In this document: positions 17,073 to 26,617 of the stretch, one piece after another
Layout: every line of letters starts with the position of its first letter
Position numbering within the stretch: the stretch's first letter is position 1
Assembly: GCA_030447275.1 (NCBI GenBank)
Contig: JAUJPF010000002.1
Span: 62,001-126,000, forward strand
Direction of reading: 5' to 3'
Length of the DNA stretch: 64,000 nt
DNA from: Solirubrobacteraceae bacterium
GTDB taxonomy: Bacteria; Actinomycetota; Thermoleophilia; Solirubrobacterales; Solirubrobacteraceae
Notes under the pieces: model-generated
The model's input: the letters and a program-made list of their open reading frames with translations, nothing else
Told to the model about the DNA's origin: nothing
The model's database searches: none
Made by a program: the position numbers and the translations under genes

Positions 17073-18073
17073 GCCTGCCGCACCTCGCGGGTCTGGCGAA
17101 GGTTCAGCTCGAGGAACGCCATGAGCGGCGCCGCGACCGCGAGGGCGAGCACGGGCTCGGGCGCCGCGGTGAGCGCGAGGGCGAACAGGACGCAGCCGCG
17201 CGTGTACCAGACGAGCGCCTCGTACGCGTTGGCCTCGGGGGCGTCGACCAGGCGGCGCAGGCCGATCGCGAACGCGGCAGCGGCCGCCGCCAGGAAAGGC
17301 CAGAACGCGGCGGACGCATCGCCTTGGGCGCCGATCGCGTCCGGGTTCGTGGCCGCCACCACCGTTGCGGCCGCGACCGCCGCCAGCGGGAACGGCAGCG
17401 TGAGCCAGCGCGCCCGTGATGCCCCGAGTGCGACCGGAAGGGTGCGGTACCCGGCGAGTCGGTCGCCAGGCACGTCCTTGAAGTAGCCGACCAGGCAGAA
17501 CCCGCTCAGCACGAGCGCCATGAGCCCCACGTCGACCCAGACCGCGCTGGGCAGGTCGAACGCAGGCTGAGCGGTGCGGGCGCCGGCCGCCCCGACCGCG
17601 GTGAAGAGCGCGAGATCGATCCCGTTGATCACGTTGCCGACCATCGGCACGCCCTTCGTCGCTTGGTAGACGACGTGGCCCGCGAGCGCGATCGTGCCCC
17701 AGATCGCGACGGCGGGCGCGAGCGCCAGCCCCGCGACCGCCGTCGCCGCGGCGGCGGCGAGCACGACGGCGAGCCCGACGTGCGGGTCGATCTCGCCCGC
17801 GACGAACGGGCGCTCAGGCGCGTTGATCGCGTCGGCACGGCGGTCGGCGAAGTCGTTGACGACGACCCCGACGCCGTAGCCGCCGGCGCACACGACCAGA
17901 GCGAGCGTGACTCCGACGACGTCCGGCGCGTCCTGGCCGGCTGCGATGCCCGCGAGACCCGCACTCACCGACAGCGGGATGAAGTGCGGGCGGATCAGCC
18001 GCAGCCACGCGCCTGCCTTCGCACCGCCGGCGCTTCTGCTGCCGGACTCCGCGACGACGCGGGCCGGCGTCAC
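17069..18073 (-). CDS. UbiA-family prenyltransferase
   Basis: 334 residues, about nine TM segments. The two Asp-rich motifs that bind Mg-prenyl diphosphate are intact: VVNDFADRRADAINAPERPF near residue 90 and VGYFKDVPGDRLAGYRTLPV near residue 210. UbiA enzymes move an isoprenyl chain onto an aromatic or, in relatives such as decaprenyl-phosphoribose synthase, join polyprenyl phosphate to a sugar. Gene order within the lipid operon suggests a lipid carrier or a mixed isoprenoid product. It overlaps the FAAL and the ThiL-like gene by four bases each. Confidence 0.88.
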   Translation of the reverse strand: MTPARVVAESGSRSAGGAKAGAWLRLIRPHFIPLSVSAGLAGIAAGQDAPDVVGVTLALVVCAGGYGVGVVVNDFADRRADAINAPERPFVAGEIDPHVGLAVVLAAAAATAVAGLALAPAVAIWGTIALAGHVVYQATKGVPMVGNVINGIDLALFTAVGAAGARTAQPAFDLPSAVWVDVGLMALVLSGFCLVGYFKDVPGDRLAGYRTLPVALGASRARWLTLPFPLAAVAAATVVAATNPDAIGAQGDASAAFWPFLAAAAAAFAIGLRRLVDAPEANAYEALVWYTRGCVLFALALTAAPEPVLALAVAAPLMAFLELNLRQTREVRQA

Positions 18074-19782
18074 GCCGTCACCTTCGGGTCGTCTGCACCG
18101 GCTGCTCGAACAGCTGCGCCGCGCAGCGACAGCAGCGTCCCGGCGACCCGCCCGTCCTGGTAGTCGGCCTTCACGCGGTGCCTGCGCACCTTCCCGCTGC
18201 TGGTCAGCGGAATGCTGCCCTTGCGGACGAGCACGACGTCGTGCGGTGCGACGCCCACGACCTCCACGGCGGCTCTGCGCAGTGCGGCGGCGCAGCGCAG
18301 CTGCTGCTCTTCACGCTCGGTCGTGACCTCCGCGACGATCACGAGGGCCTCCGTCCCGGCAGCGGCGCTGCGCGTCCCGAATGCGACGATGCGACCGCGC
18401 CGGACCCAGTCGACGTGTGTCGCCTCGCGCTCGACATCCTGCGGATAGACGGTGCGCCCGGCCGTCTTGATGATGTCCTTGAGCCGGTCGACCACGTAGA
18501 GCTCGCCGTCGGACAGGAAGCCGAGGTCCCCGGTCGACAGCCAGCCGTCCTCTTCCGCTGCGGGGCTCGCGCCGCCACGCGTGACGTAGCCGCGACAGAC
18601 GCTGTCGGAGCGGACGGCGATCTCGCCGATCGCGTCTTCCCCGAGCGGCCCGCGCTCGCGCGACACGATCCGGACCTCGCTGCCGGCGACCGGCCGTCCG
18701 CTCGACGGCACGCGGAGGTCGAGCCCCTGGTCGACGACCTCGCGGAGGATCTCGCCCGTGGCACGGCGGACATACCGCGCGTCAACCGGATCTCCTGGAA
18801 CCCCCATCGTGACCGCGAGCGCATGCTCCGCGAGCCCGTAGCACGGAGTCACGGTGCCCGGACGGAGCCCGGCGCGCGCGAAGCGCTCCTCGAAGCGGCG
18901 GATGAGTTCGAGGTCGGTGGGCTCAGCACCGTTCAGCAGCACGCGAACCGACGACAGGTCGAGTCCGTCGAGTGCGTCGTCGCCGACTCGCGACAGGCAC
19001 AGGTTGTACGCGAACTGCGGAGCCACGCCGATCGACGCTTGGTACTTCGACAGGAGCTCGAGCCAGAGCCGCGGGCGCGCGAGGAAGTCGAGCGGCGAGA
19101 GGAGCACGAGCGGGATGTCGCGCACGAGCGACCCGATCAGCGTCCCGATCAGGCCCATGTCGTGGTACAGCGGCAGCCAGTTGACGCCCACGTCGGGCGG
19201 CCTGATGTCGATCGCGTCGCCGAACGCGCCGATGTTGAAGACGATGTTGTGGTGCGTCAGCGCAACGCCCCGCGGATCGCCGGTGCTCCCGGACGAGAAC
19301 TGGATGAGCGCGACGTCCTCGGGCTCCGGTACGGGCAGGGCGAGTGTCGCGCCGCCGCCGGCTGCCGCGATCTCGCGCGGGATCACGACCGGCAGGTCGT
19401 CGGGCATCGCGGCCTCGAGCGGCTCGAACATGACGATCGCAGAGGCTTGGACGAGGTCGGAGACCCGCCGCAAGTTGGTGAGGAAGGCTCTGAGCTGGTG
19501 GACGTCGAGCGGCGGGTAGAGCGGCACGGCCACGGCGCCGGCCACGAGCGTCCCATAGAAGCTTGCCACCAACTCGCGGCCGGTCGGCAGGACGATCACG
19601 ACGCGCGCCCCGCGGCCGATGCCGCGGGCGGCGAGGCCGCGGGCGAACTGCCGCGACTCCGCCAGCAGGTCGGCGCACCCCATCTCGTCGCCGTCGCCGG
19701 CGCTTCCCTCGAACCAGAGCGCGGGCGCGCCCGCGCGCGTGGCGCGCCGCTCGAGCGCCTCCACGATCGTCGTGATCGTCAC
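18070..19782 (-). CDS. Fatty-acyl-AMP ligase (FAAL)
   Basis: 570 residues of the ANL adenylating superfamily, FAAL branch, which activates fatty acids and loads them onto an ACP. The signature FSSGSTGDPRGVALTHHN, NWLPLYHDMGLIGTLIGSLV and the C-terminal GDLGFLSDGELYVVDRLKD are present, with PLYPPLDVHQLRAFLTNL as in mycobacterial FadD proteins. The ACP is encoded immediately upstream, overlapping by four bases, which strongly suggests it is the acceptor. It would supply the acyl thioester to the alpha-oxoamine synthase. Confidence 0.9.
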   Translation of the reverse strand: MTITTIVEALERRATRAGAPALWFEGSAGDGDEMGCADLLAESRQFARGLAARGIGRGARVVIVLPTGRELVASFYGTLVAGAVAVPLYPPLDVHQLRAFLTNLRRVSDLVQASAIVMFEPLEAAMPDDLPVVIPREIAAAGGGATLALPVPEPEDVALIQFSSGSTGDPRGVALTHHNIVFNIGAFGDAIDIRPPDVGVNWLPLYHDMGLIGTLIGSLVRDIPLVLLSPLDFLARPRLWLELLSKYQASIGVAPQFAYNLCLSRVGDDALDGLDLSSVRVLLNGAEPTDLELIRRFEERFARAGLRPGTVTPCYGLAEHALAVTMGVPGDPVDARYVRRATGEILREVVDQGLDLRVPSSGRPVAGSEVRIVSRERGPLGEDAIGEIAVRSDSVCRGYVTRGGASPAAEEDGWLSTGDLGFLSDGELYVVDRLKDIIKTAGRTVYPQDVEREATHVDWVRRGRIVAFGTRSAAAGTEALVIVAEVTTEREEQQLRCAAALRRAAVEVVGVAPHDVVLVRKGSIPLTSSGKVRRHRVKADYQDGRVAGTLLSLRGAAVRAAGADDPKVTA

Positions 19783-20042
19783 CGCTGTTCCGCCACCTTG
19801 CCTTCGACGAGGGTCACCAACTCACGGAAGCGGCGCAGCGGGCGCATCTCTTCAGCGGGGCAGTCGATGCCGAAGACGCGCTCGACCTCGACCTGCAGCG
19901 CGATGAGCGACAGCGAGTCCATGGCAAGCTCACCGTCGAACGCCGCGTCGCGAACGATCAGTTGCGGCGGGATGCCCAGGGCATCGACGACCAGCCCCCG
20001 CAGCGTTTCCTCGATCGACCCTGCAGTCGCCGGGCCGGTCAC
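19779..20042 (-). CDS. Acyl carrier protein
   Basis: 87 residues with a four-helix ACP pattern; Ser in GELAMDSLSLIALQVEVE is the phosphopantetheine attachment site. It lies between the FAAL and the alpha-oxoamine synthase, overlapping both by four bases, so a dedicated FAAL-to-ACP-to-synthase hand-off is likely, as with the sphingolipid-specific ACP of Caulobacter and Zymomonas-type loci. Confidence 0.9.
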   Translation of the reverse strand: MTGPATAGSIEETLRGLVVDALGIPPQLIVRDAAFDGELAMDSLSLIALQVEVERVFGIDCPAEEMRPLRRFRELVTLVEGKVAEQR

Positions 20043-21258
20043 GCCCGCCCTCTCGTAACCGCAATGACACGCTTCACACCGACGCCCGCCGCTGCCGCGT
20101 CGATGGCCTCGGTCGCCTGGTCGAGAGCGTCGTCACCGTGGGCCGCAGTGACGTGCATCCGGATCCGGCTGAGATGCGACTTGACCATCGGGGGAATCGC
20201 GGGGCAGACGAGCACGCCGGCGTGGCGCAGGCGCTGCGTGAGCGCGAGCGTCAGCCCGGGGTCGCCGACCGGCAGCGGGATCACCGTGGTGCAGGACCCC
20301 ATCGTCTCGAATCCCCGGTCGACGAGTTCCGCCCGACGGCGGTCGGCGCGCCAGAGGCGCTCTCTGCGCTCCGGCTCGTCGCGAACGAACCGAGCGCGGC
20401 GACCGCCGCGGCGGCGCTGGCCGGCGCGAGGGCGGCCGAGAAGATCAGCGAAGGCGCGCTGCGCCGCAGGACCTCTGCGAGATTCGCATCGCACGCGACG
20501 AAGCCACCGACGCTCCCAAGCGACTTGCTCATCGTCCCAGCGATCAGATCCACCTCCTCGAGCGGGCCGAAGTGCTCGGCAGCTCCCGCGCCCCCGCTCC
20601 GAGCACCCCGAGGGAGTGCGCTTCATCAACCATGACGAGCGCCCCCGGCCGCGCTCGCGACCCGGCACAGCTCCGGCAGCGGCACGATGTCGCCCCTCGG
20701 CGCTGTAGATGCCCTCGAGGACGACGAGCGTCCGCCGGCGGTCGCGGGCTCCGGACAACAGCTGCTCGAGGTGCTCGGCGTCGTCGTGCCGCATGAAGCG
20801 CACCTCGGCGCCCAACGGCCGCGCGCCGTCGATGATCGACGCATGGTCGAAGAGATCGCAGACCACGAGGTCGCCCGGCTGCATGAGCGCTGGGATGCTC
20901 CCGACGTTGGTGTGGTAGCCGGTCGAGAAGACGATCGCGGCGTCCCGGTCGAGGAACACCGCGAGCTGTCGCCTGAGCTTGGAGACGACAGGCGTGTACC
21001 GCCCGGCGGGCGGGGACGCGCAGCGGCTCGTCCCGAGGCGGTCGACGGCGTCGCGCGCCCCGGCGCGGACACGCGAGTCGGAGCTGAGGGCGAGGTAGTC
21101 GTTGGCGATGAGCGTGACTGCGCGGCGTCCGTCGGCCGACACCCAGCCGGGCTCGAGGTTCCGCTCCAGCTCGGGTACAGGCAATAGAGCGACGCCTCCT
21201 CGACGAGCCGCCTCTGCTCGACCAGCGTCTCAAGGAACGCAGCGCGGTTCACTGGCAT
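20039..21258 (-). pseudogene. Alpha-oxoamine synthase (serine palmitoyltransferase/AONS-like), frame-broken
   Basis: A PLP enzyme of about 400 residues that would join an amino acid to an acyl thioester. All core parts are there but spread over frames: start MPVNRAAFLETLVEQRRL (21258), then PVPELERNLEPGWVSADG and VFSTGYHTNVGSI, then GDIVPLPELCRVAS, then VMVDEAHSLGVLGAG, then the PLP-lysine motif TMSKSLGSVGGFVAC, then AELVDRGFETMGSCTTVIPL to the end. Breaks fall near 21180, 20700, 20665, 20580 and 20390. It starts the operon, with GGAAGGGCG before the ATG. Five breaks mean either a recent pseudogene or a local run of sequencing errors; codon patterns between breaks still look coding. Confidence 0.82.
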
Positions 21259-21356
21259 ATCGCCCTTCCTCGCCCTCACAACGTCCCCTGGCTGCACGCT
21301 GCTGGCCCCCCAAGAACTATGCGGGTGGACTCCCGCCCTTCGATCAGTGAGTTTGC

Positions 21357-21385
21357 ACCATACGTAAGCGCTGCTGTTCAGTCAA
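21357..21385 (-). promoter_or_regulatory. Sigma70-type promoter of the lipid operon
   Basis: On the minus strand TTGACT (21385-21380) and TATGGT (21362-21357) are separated by exactly 17 bases. The predicted transcript starts about 90 bases before the ATG at 21258 and its leader contains a GCGGG/CCCGC hairpin. Such a close consensus match is uncommon in this GC-rich sequence. Confidence 0.65.
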
Positions 21386-21546
21386 CACGCTCTGGGGCCT
21401 GACCTGCGGTCTTCGCGCTCAGCGGTGTCGGCAGCTGCCCCCGGGCGCAGCGACCGCGCAGCCGGGGCTGACAACCGGCCCGTTGAACGCGGATCGGCAC
21501 GAACGTCCGCGCGTCGCTCGCAGTCGATAGGTTGCCATCGCTAACG

Positions 21547-22338
21547 ATGGAGCTGCGGGACCGGATCGTCGTCGTGACTGGCGGAGGCAGCGGCATTGGA
21601 CGAGCCACCGCCGCCCTTGCCGGCGACCGCGGCGCCCGTGTCGCGGTTTGGGACCTCGACGCGGAGTCAGGCACCGCAACGGAGCGCGAGCTGGCCGCCA
21701 CCGGGGTGGCGACGCTCTTCGTCGAGACCGACGTGAGCGACCCCGCGAGCGTCGACCGCGCGGCCGCCGCGACGGTGCAGCGCCTCGGCGGCATCGACGT
21801 GCTCATCGCAGCCGCCGCAGTGGGCGGCTACGGTAGCCTCACGACCACACGAGAGGAAGTGTGGCGGCGCGTGATGGCCGTAGACTTGGACGGCGTCTTC
21901 TGGTCGCTTCGCGCAGCGGCGGCCCACATGGCACGCGTGGGCGGCGGAAGTGTCGTGCTCGTCGGCTCAGATCGAGCCCTCGCGCCCGAACCAGGGTGGG
22001 GCGCTTACGGGGCGGCGAAGGCGGCCGTCGTGCACCTAGCGCGAACTGCTGCGCTCGAGCTTGCTGACGTCGGCGTCCGCGTCAACGTCGTGTGCCCCGG
22101 CCCGACCGACACCGCGATGCTCGGCGAGCTCCGCAGCTTCGCCGGCGTTCACGAGCACCTCGCTACGCGACCGCCGCTGCGGCGGCTGGCCCAGCCCACG
22201 GAGATCGCGGACACGCTACTGTACTGCGCCGGCCACGAGTTCATGACCGGCTCTGTCATCGTCGTCGACGGCGGAGCTGCGCTTGCCGGGCCACTCGGCG
22301 TCCGGGACGCGATGCGGCGCTCGCGGGAACCTCGCTGA
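21547..22338 (+). CDS. Short-chain dehydrogenase/reductase (classical SDR)
   Basis: 263 residues. The cofactor motif TGGGSGIGRATAALAG, catalytic Ser in VVLVGSDRALAPE and YGAAKAAVVHLARTAALE (Tyr-x-x-x-Lys) are those of classical SDR oxidoreductases, ending with the usual GSVIVVDGGAAL. An Asp after the second strand (VAVWDLD) favours NAD over NADP. ATG 21547 is chosen over the TTG at 21532. It is divergent from the lipid operon, 288 bases away, and may or may not belong to it. Substrate unknown. Confidence 0.87.
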   Translation: MELRDRIVVVTGGGSGIGRATAALAGDRGARVAVWDLDAESGTATERELAATGVATLFVETDVSDPASVDRAAAATVQRLGGIDVLIAAAAVGGYGSLTTTREEVWRRVMAVDLDGVFWSLRAAAAHMARVGGGSVVLVGSDRALAPEPGWGAYGAAKAAVVHLARTAALELADVGVRVNVVCPGPTDTAMLGELRSFAGVHEHLATRPPLRRLAQPTEIADTLLYCAGHEFMTGSVIVVDGGAALAGPLGVRDAMRRSREPR

Positions 22339-22486
22339 GGCTCACGACGCCGTGAGCGACCGCCAGAGCGCTCAAGAGCGCGACGGCCGTCGATGTGGTC
22401 TGGCCGCTCGTCTAGAAGTGGTGCGTGCTCATCATGCAAGGAGCAGCCAGGTCGGGGCGCGCTGCGGCATGGGAGCCTAGCCCGCC

Positions 22487-22924
22487 GTGTCCCCCACGCC
22501 GCGCACCCATGTCCTCGGCTACATCCGCGTGTCGAACTATCTCGCCCGCGATCGCGGCGAGGCGCTGACCGAAGACGTCCAGCTCGAGAAGATCCAGCAG
22601 TGGTGCGCAGTGGCGGACCTGGACCTGGTCGACGTGTTCCGCGATATCGACCGCTCCGGCAGGGGCTTCGACGCGCGCGGGCGGCCTGCGTTCGACGAGC
22701 TGATGACGCGGATCGCAGCGGGCGAAGCCGACGCTGTCGTCGTTATCGGACCGTCGCGATTTGGACGGTATTAGCTACGAGACGGCCCGGACCGTGGCCG
22801 CTTGCGCGACGAGGGCGTCCGGTTCCACTCGGCGTCCGAGCTCGTCGACCGTGAGAGCCCGAACGACCGGCTCATGTTCGACGTGCTGGCGTCGTTCGAC
22901 GAGTACGAGCTCGAGCCTCGCTAG
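22487..22924 (+). pseudogene. Serine recombinase (resolvase) catalytic domain, interrupted by amber codon
   Basis: GTG start, then HVLGYIRVSNYLARDRGEAL with the catalytic Ser, VVVIGPSRFGRY, an in-frame TAG at 22772-22774, and the same frame continues with RDEGVRFHSASELVDRESPN and MFDVLASFDEYELE before the final stop. The resolvase domain is thus recognisable on both sides of the stop, but there is no C-terminal DNA-binding or large-recombinase region. It is a dead remnant of another mobile element. Confidence 0.75.
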
Positions 22925-23293
22925 CGTGGAACGCCACTCGTCTGGGTCGGGATGCGCCGCGAGAGGACGGATGGATCGGGCTCGCCACGAGCACGCGCAA
23001 CCGGAATGTCCGCCGCGCCGCCGTCGGCTTGAAGCGCGCTGCCCGAACCGGAGGCGCGGCCCTCGAGCAGGTGCGGCTCCGCACGCGTACGTGGAGCTGG
23101 TCGGAGCGACGGCGACGACGAGAGGGGTGCGGCGATGATCGGCGGCTGCCGAGCTATCCGCTCGGCGCTCCGCTCGGGATGCACAGACCGAAGCTGCGGG
23201 ACTCCGGTCGAGCTTCGCCGTCATCTGTGTTCCGCGTCGCGTACCCACGCTCTCCGTGGCCGCTCACGCTCGTCGTGTCCGTCGTTGAGCTGC
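22925..23293. other. Region without a recognisable gene
   Basis: About 370 bases between the recombinase remnant and the P450 fragment. ORFs here are short, low in complexity and match no pattern. It is probably debris between two degraded genes. Confidence 0.5.
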
Positions 23294-23911
23294 TCAGGAG
23301 CGGCTCACGACCACCTCGGCGCCGCGACCCGGGAGCGATGTCACCATGCGGCGGACGACCGGCTCGCCCTCGCTGCGCGTCGGCCGCAGTCGTAGGCGCC
23401 GCGATATCACCCCCAGCGCCGTCTTCAGCTCGACCACCGCGAAGCTCGCGCCGAGACACCGCCGGATGCCGCCGCCGAACGGGATCCACGTGTACGTGCC
23501 CGCCGGGCGCTCGAGAAAGCGCTCCGGCATGAAGGCGTCGGGCTGCGGATAGACGTCGGGTCGGTGGTGGATCAGGTGGATGCACGGCGCGACGGTCACG
23601 CCGACGGGCAGCGTCCACTCGCCGACGGCGAGCGGCGCCGCGAGCCGGCGCAGGACTACCGGCACGGGCGGACGCAGACGCAGCGTCTCCTTGGCGACCG
23701 CGTCGGCGTAGTTGTCGCCGCCGCTCGCCGCCTCGTCGGCGAGCCGCGCGAGCCGCGCGGGCGTCCGCACCAGCCGCTCGACCGCCCACGCCATCGCGGC
23801 GGCCGTGGTCTCGTGCCCGGCCGCGACCATCGTCACGAGCTGATCGCGCAGCGCGACGTCCGACATCGGCGTGCCGTCAGCGTGGCGCGCCTGCACGAAC
23901 ATCGACAGCAC
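23294..23911 (-). pseudogene. Cytochrome P450, C-terminal half only
   Basis: 205 residues starting just before the I-helix. The oxygen-binding VTMVAAGHETTAAAMAWAVE, the ExxR motif AKETLRLRPPVPVVLRR, the PERF segment (FMPERFLERP) and the heme loop PFGGGIRRCLGASFAVVELK with its Cys ligand are all there. The first 220 or so residues of a P450 are missing; upstream sequence in frame has no P450 similarity and runs into the GH92 promoter region. Without the N-terminal half it should not fold as an active enzyme. Confidence 0.8.
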
Positions 23912-24089
23912 GTCGTCGCGCTCGTCAGTGGCCGTAAACCGCCGAGGCCCGGCGCACGCAGCGCAGCGGCCGCCTAGTGTCCGCCCTGTGGGAACGGGAA
24001 CGCAGCACGCCCTGCTCCTCCACCGACCGCCACCGGGCGGAGACGCTGCGCGGCAGGCGCACCTGCCGCCACAGCCCGCGCTTCACAGG

Positions 24090-26611
24090 ATGAGGGCCGC
24101 GCGCCGGGCCGCCCTGCTCGCGGTGGCGGCGCTGCTCATGGTCGCAACCCCGGCCGCGGCCGCCGCCGAGCCCGACCTCGCCCGCCACGTCGACCCGCGC
24201 ATCGGGACGGTCCCGCCGGGCTTCACGTTCCCCGGCGCGGCGGTCCCCTTCGGGATGGTGCAGAACTCGCCCGACACGCCGAACCCGTTCGCGTACGGCG
24301 GCTACCTCGCCACCGACCCCGTCATCCGCGGCTTCAGCCTCGTGCACCTCTCCGGCCCCGGCGTCCCGAAGGCCGGCGACCTGCCGTTCATGCCGACCGT
24401 CGGCCCGGCGATGTCGAACGACCCCAACGTCTACGCCTCGGCGTACGACCACGCGAGCGAGCAGGCGGAGGCCGGCTACTACCGGGTGCTGCTGGAGCAG
24501 GCGGCCACCGAGGTCGAGCTGACGGCCTCCACGCGCGCCGCGATGCAGCGCTACACGTTCCCGCCGACGCCGCACGCCAACGTCGTCATCGACGTCGCCC
24601 GCAGCACCGAGGGGGTCCGCGAGGGGGCGTTCCAGGTGACCGGGCCCGACGAGGTCTCGGGCTGGAGGAAGGGCCGGTACCCCGTCTTCTTCGTGGCGCG
24701 CTTCAGCCGGCCGTTCTCCGAGCACGGCACGTTCGCCGCCGACGGCAAGGGCGCCGGCGGCTGGGTGCGCTTCGACACCACGACCGAGCGGCGGGTGACG
24801 ATGCGCGTCGGCATCTCGTTCGTCGACACCGAAGGGGCGCGCCGCAACCTCGACGCCGAGGCACCCGACTTCGACTTCGACCGCATGCGCCGCGCCGCGC
24901 GGGCCGCGTGGAACGCGCAGCTGAACCGCATCGAGGTCACCGGCGGGACCGACGGCGCGCGCACGAGCTTCTACACGGCGCTCTACCACGCGTTCCTGCA
25001 CCCGAACGTCTTCACCGACGTCGACGGGCGCTACCGCGGCTTCGACGACCAGGCGCACGTCGCGGAGGGGCGCACGCAGTACGCGAACTTCTCGTCGTGG
25101 GACCTCTACAAGTCCTCGAACCAGCTCCTGTCGCTGCTCGAGCCCGACCGCTACCGCGACATGCTGCGCTCGCTGCTGGACGACCACCGCCTGGGCGGGA
25201 AGCTGCCGCGCTGGGGCGAGCAGAGCATCGACGCCGCCCACATGTCCGGCGACCCGGCGGTCCCGATGATCGTCGACGGCTTCTGCCGCGGCGTGCTCGA
25301 CCGCCGGACGGCCGAGCAGCTCTACGACGCGGCGGTCCACCTCCAGAGCCGGCGGCCGGACGAGCTCGCCCAGCACGACTACCTGCCCATGCAGCCGGGC
25401 CGCACGCTCGAGTACGGGATCGCCGACTTCGCGCTGGCGCTCATGGCCGACGGGCTCGGCCGCCGCGAGGACGCCGAACGCTGGCTCGCCCAGTCGCTCC
25501 GCTACCGGAACACCCTCGATCCGGAGACGCGCTTCATCCGCCCGCGCGAGGCCGACGGCTCGTGGCACAGCCCGTTCGACCCGACCGAGGAGACCGGCTT
25601 CCAGGAGGGCAACTCGTGGCAGTACTCGTGGCTGCTGCCGCACGACGCGCGCGGCCTCTACGACCGGATGGGCGGCGACCCCGCTGCGCTCGAGCGCCTC
25701 GACCAGCTGTTCTCGCTGCCGCCGGAGGCGCAGACGGCGCTGACGCTCTTCGGCCTCCGCTACCGCGACGCCCAGTGGGCGCCGAGCAACGAGCACGACC
25801 TCCAGATCCCGTGGATGTTCGCGTTCGCGGGCGAGCCGGCACGGGGCGCGGGCGTGCTGCGCGACGTCCAGCGGCTCTACCGCCCGACGCCGGACGGCCT
25901 CCCGGGCAACGACGACCTCGGCGGGCTGTCGGCGTGGCACGTGTTCAACGCGCTCGGGTTCGGCCCGGTCACGCCGGGCGCGCCGTTCTACGTGCTGGGG
26001 AGCCCGCAGTTCGAGCGCGTCGCGATCCGCCCGGCCGGCGGCGAGGAGATCATCGTCACGGCACCCGGCGCGTCGACCGAGCGGCGGTACGTGCGCTCGG
26101 CGCGGCTGAACGGGCGCCCGCTCGACCGGGCGTGGTTCGAGGAGGCGTTGCTGCGGCCGAGCGGGGCGCTCCAGCTGGAGATGGGGAGCGAGCCCGATTC
26201 GACATGGGCCACGCAGCGCCCGGCCGTCCCGCCGTCGGTCAGCGACTCGCCGCTGGCGCGGTTCGGCTGCCGGCCGGGCGCGGCCGCAGCGACCGCCGCG
26301 GGCGGCTCCGGCGTCGGTCGGGCCCGGCCGCGCCTGCGCCTCTCGGTCACCCCGGCTCGCGTCGTCGCCGGGCAGAGGCGGCGCTTCCGCTTCCGGCTGA
26401 TGCTGCGCCACGCCGGCGGGGTCCGTCCGGCCAGCGGCCGGCCGATCCGCTTCGCCGGCCGAACGATGCAGAAGCGCGCGAACGGGACGGCGAGCGCCGT
26501 GCGCCGGCAGCGCCCGCCGGGCCGCCGCGCCGCGCGGCGCGGGTCGCGGGCGCCGGGCGCGCCACCGCCACCGTCCGCGTGGTCGCCCGGCGCCCGCGCT
26601 TCGCCGGGTAG
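24090..26611 (+). CDS. Secreted GH92 alpha-mannosidase
   Basis: A family GH92 exo-alpha-mannosidase of about 840 residues. A signal peptide (MRAARRAALLAVAALLMVAT, cleavage after AAAA) is followed by HVDPRIGTVPPGFTFPGAAV, the N-terminal beta sandwich and an (alpha/alpha)6 barrel with SSWDLYKSSNQLLSLLEPDR, GNSWQYSWLLPHDARG and GLPGNDDLGGLSAWHVFNAL. The C-terminal 100 residues form a short beta-type appended domain. The original frame runs on past 26611; the frame that ends ATVRVVARRPRFAG at 26611 fits better, so a frameshift is likely around 26470-26540, outside the catalytic part. It faces a GH36-like gene tail to tail. Confidence 0.85.
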
Positions 26612-26617
26612 CGGGCC

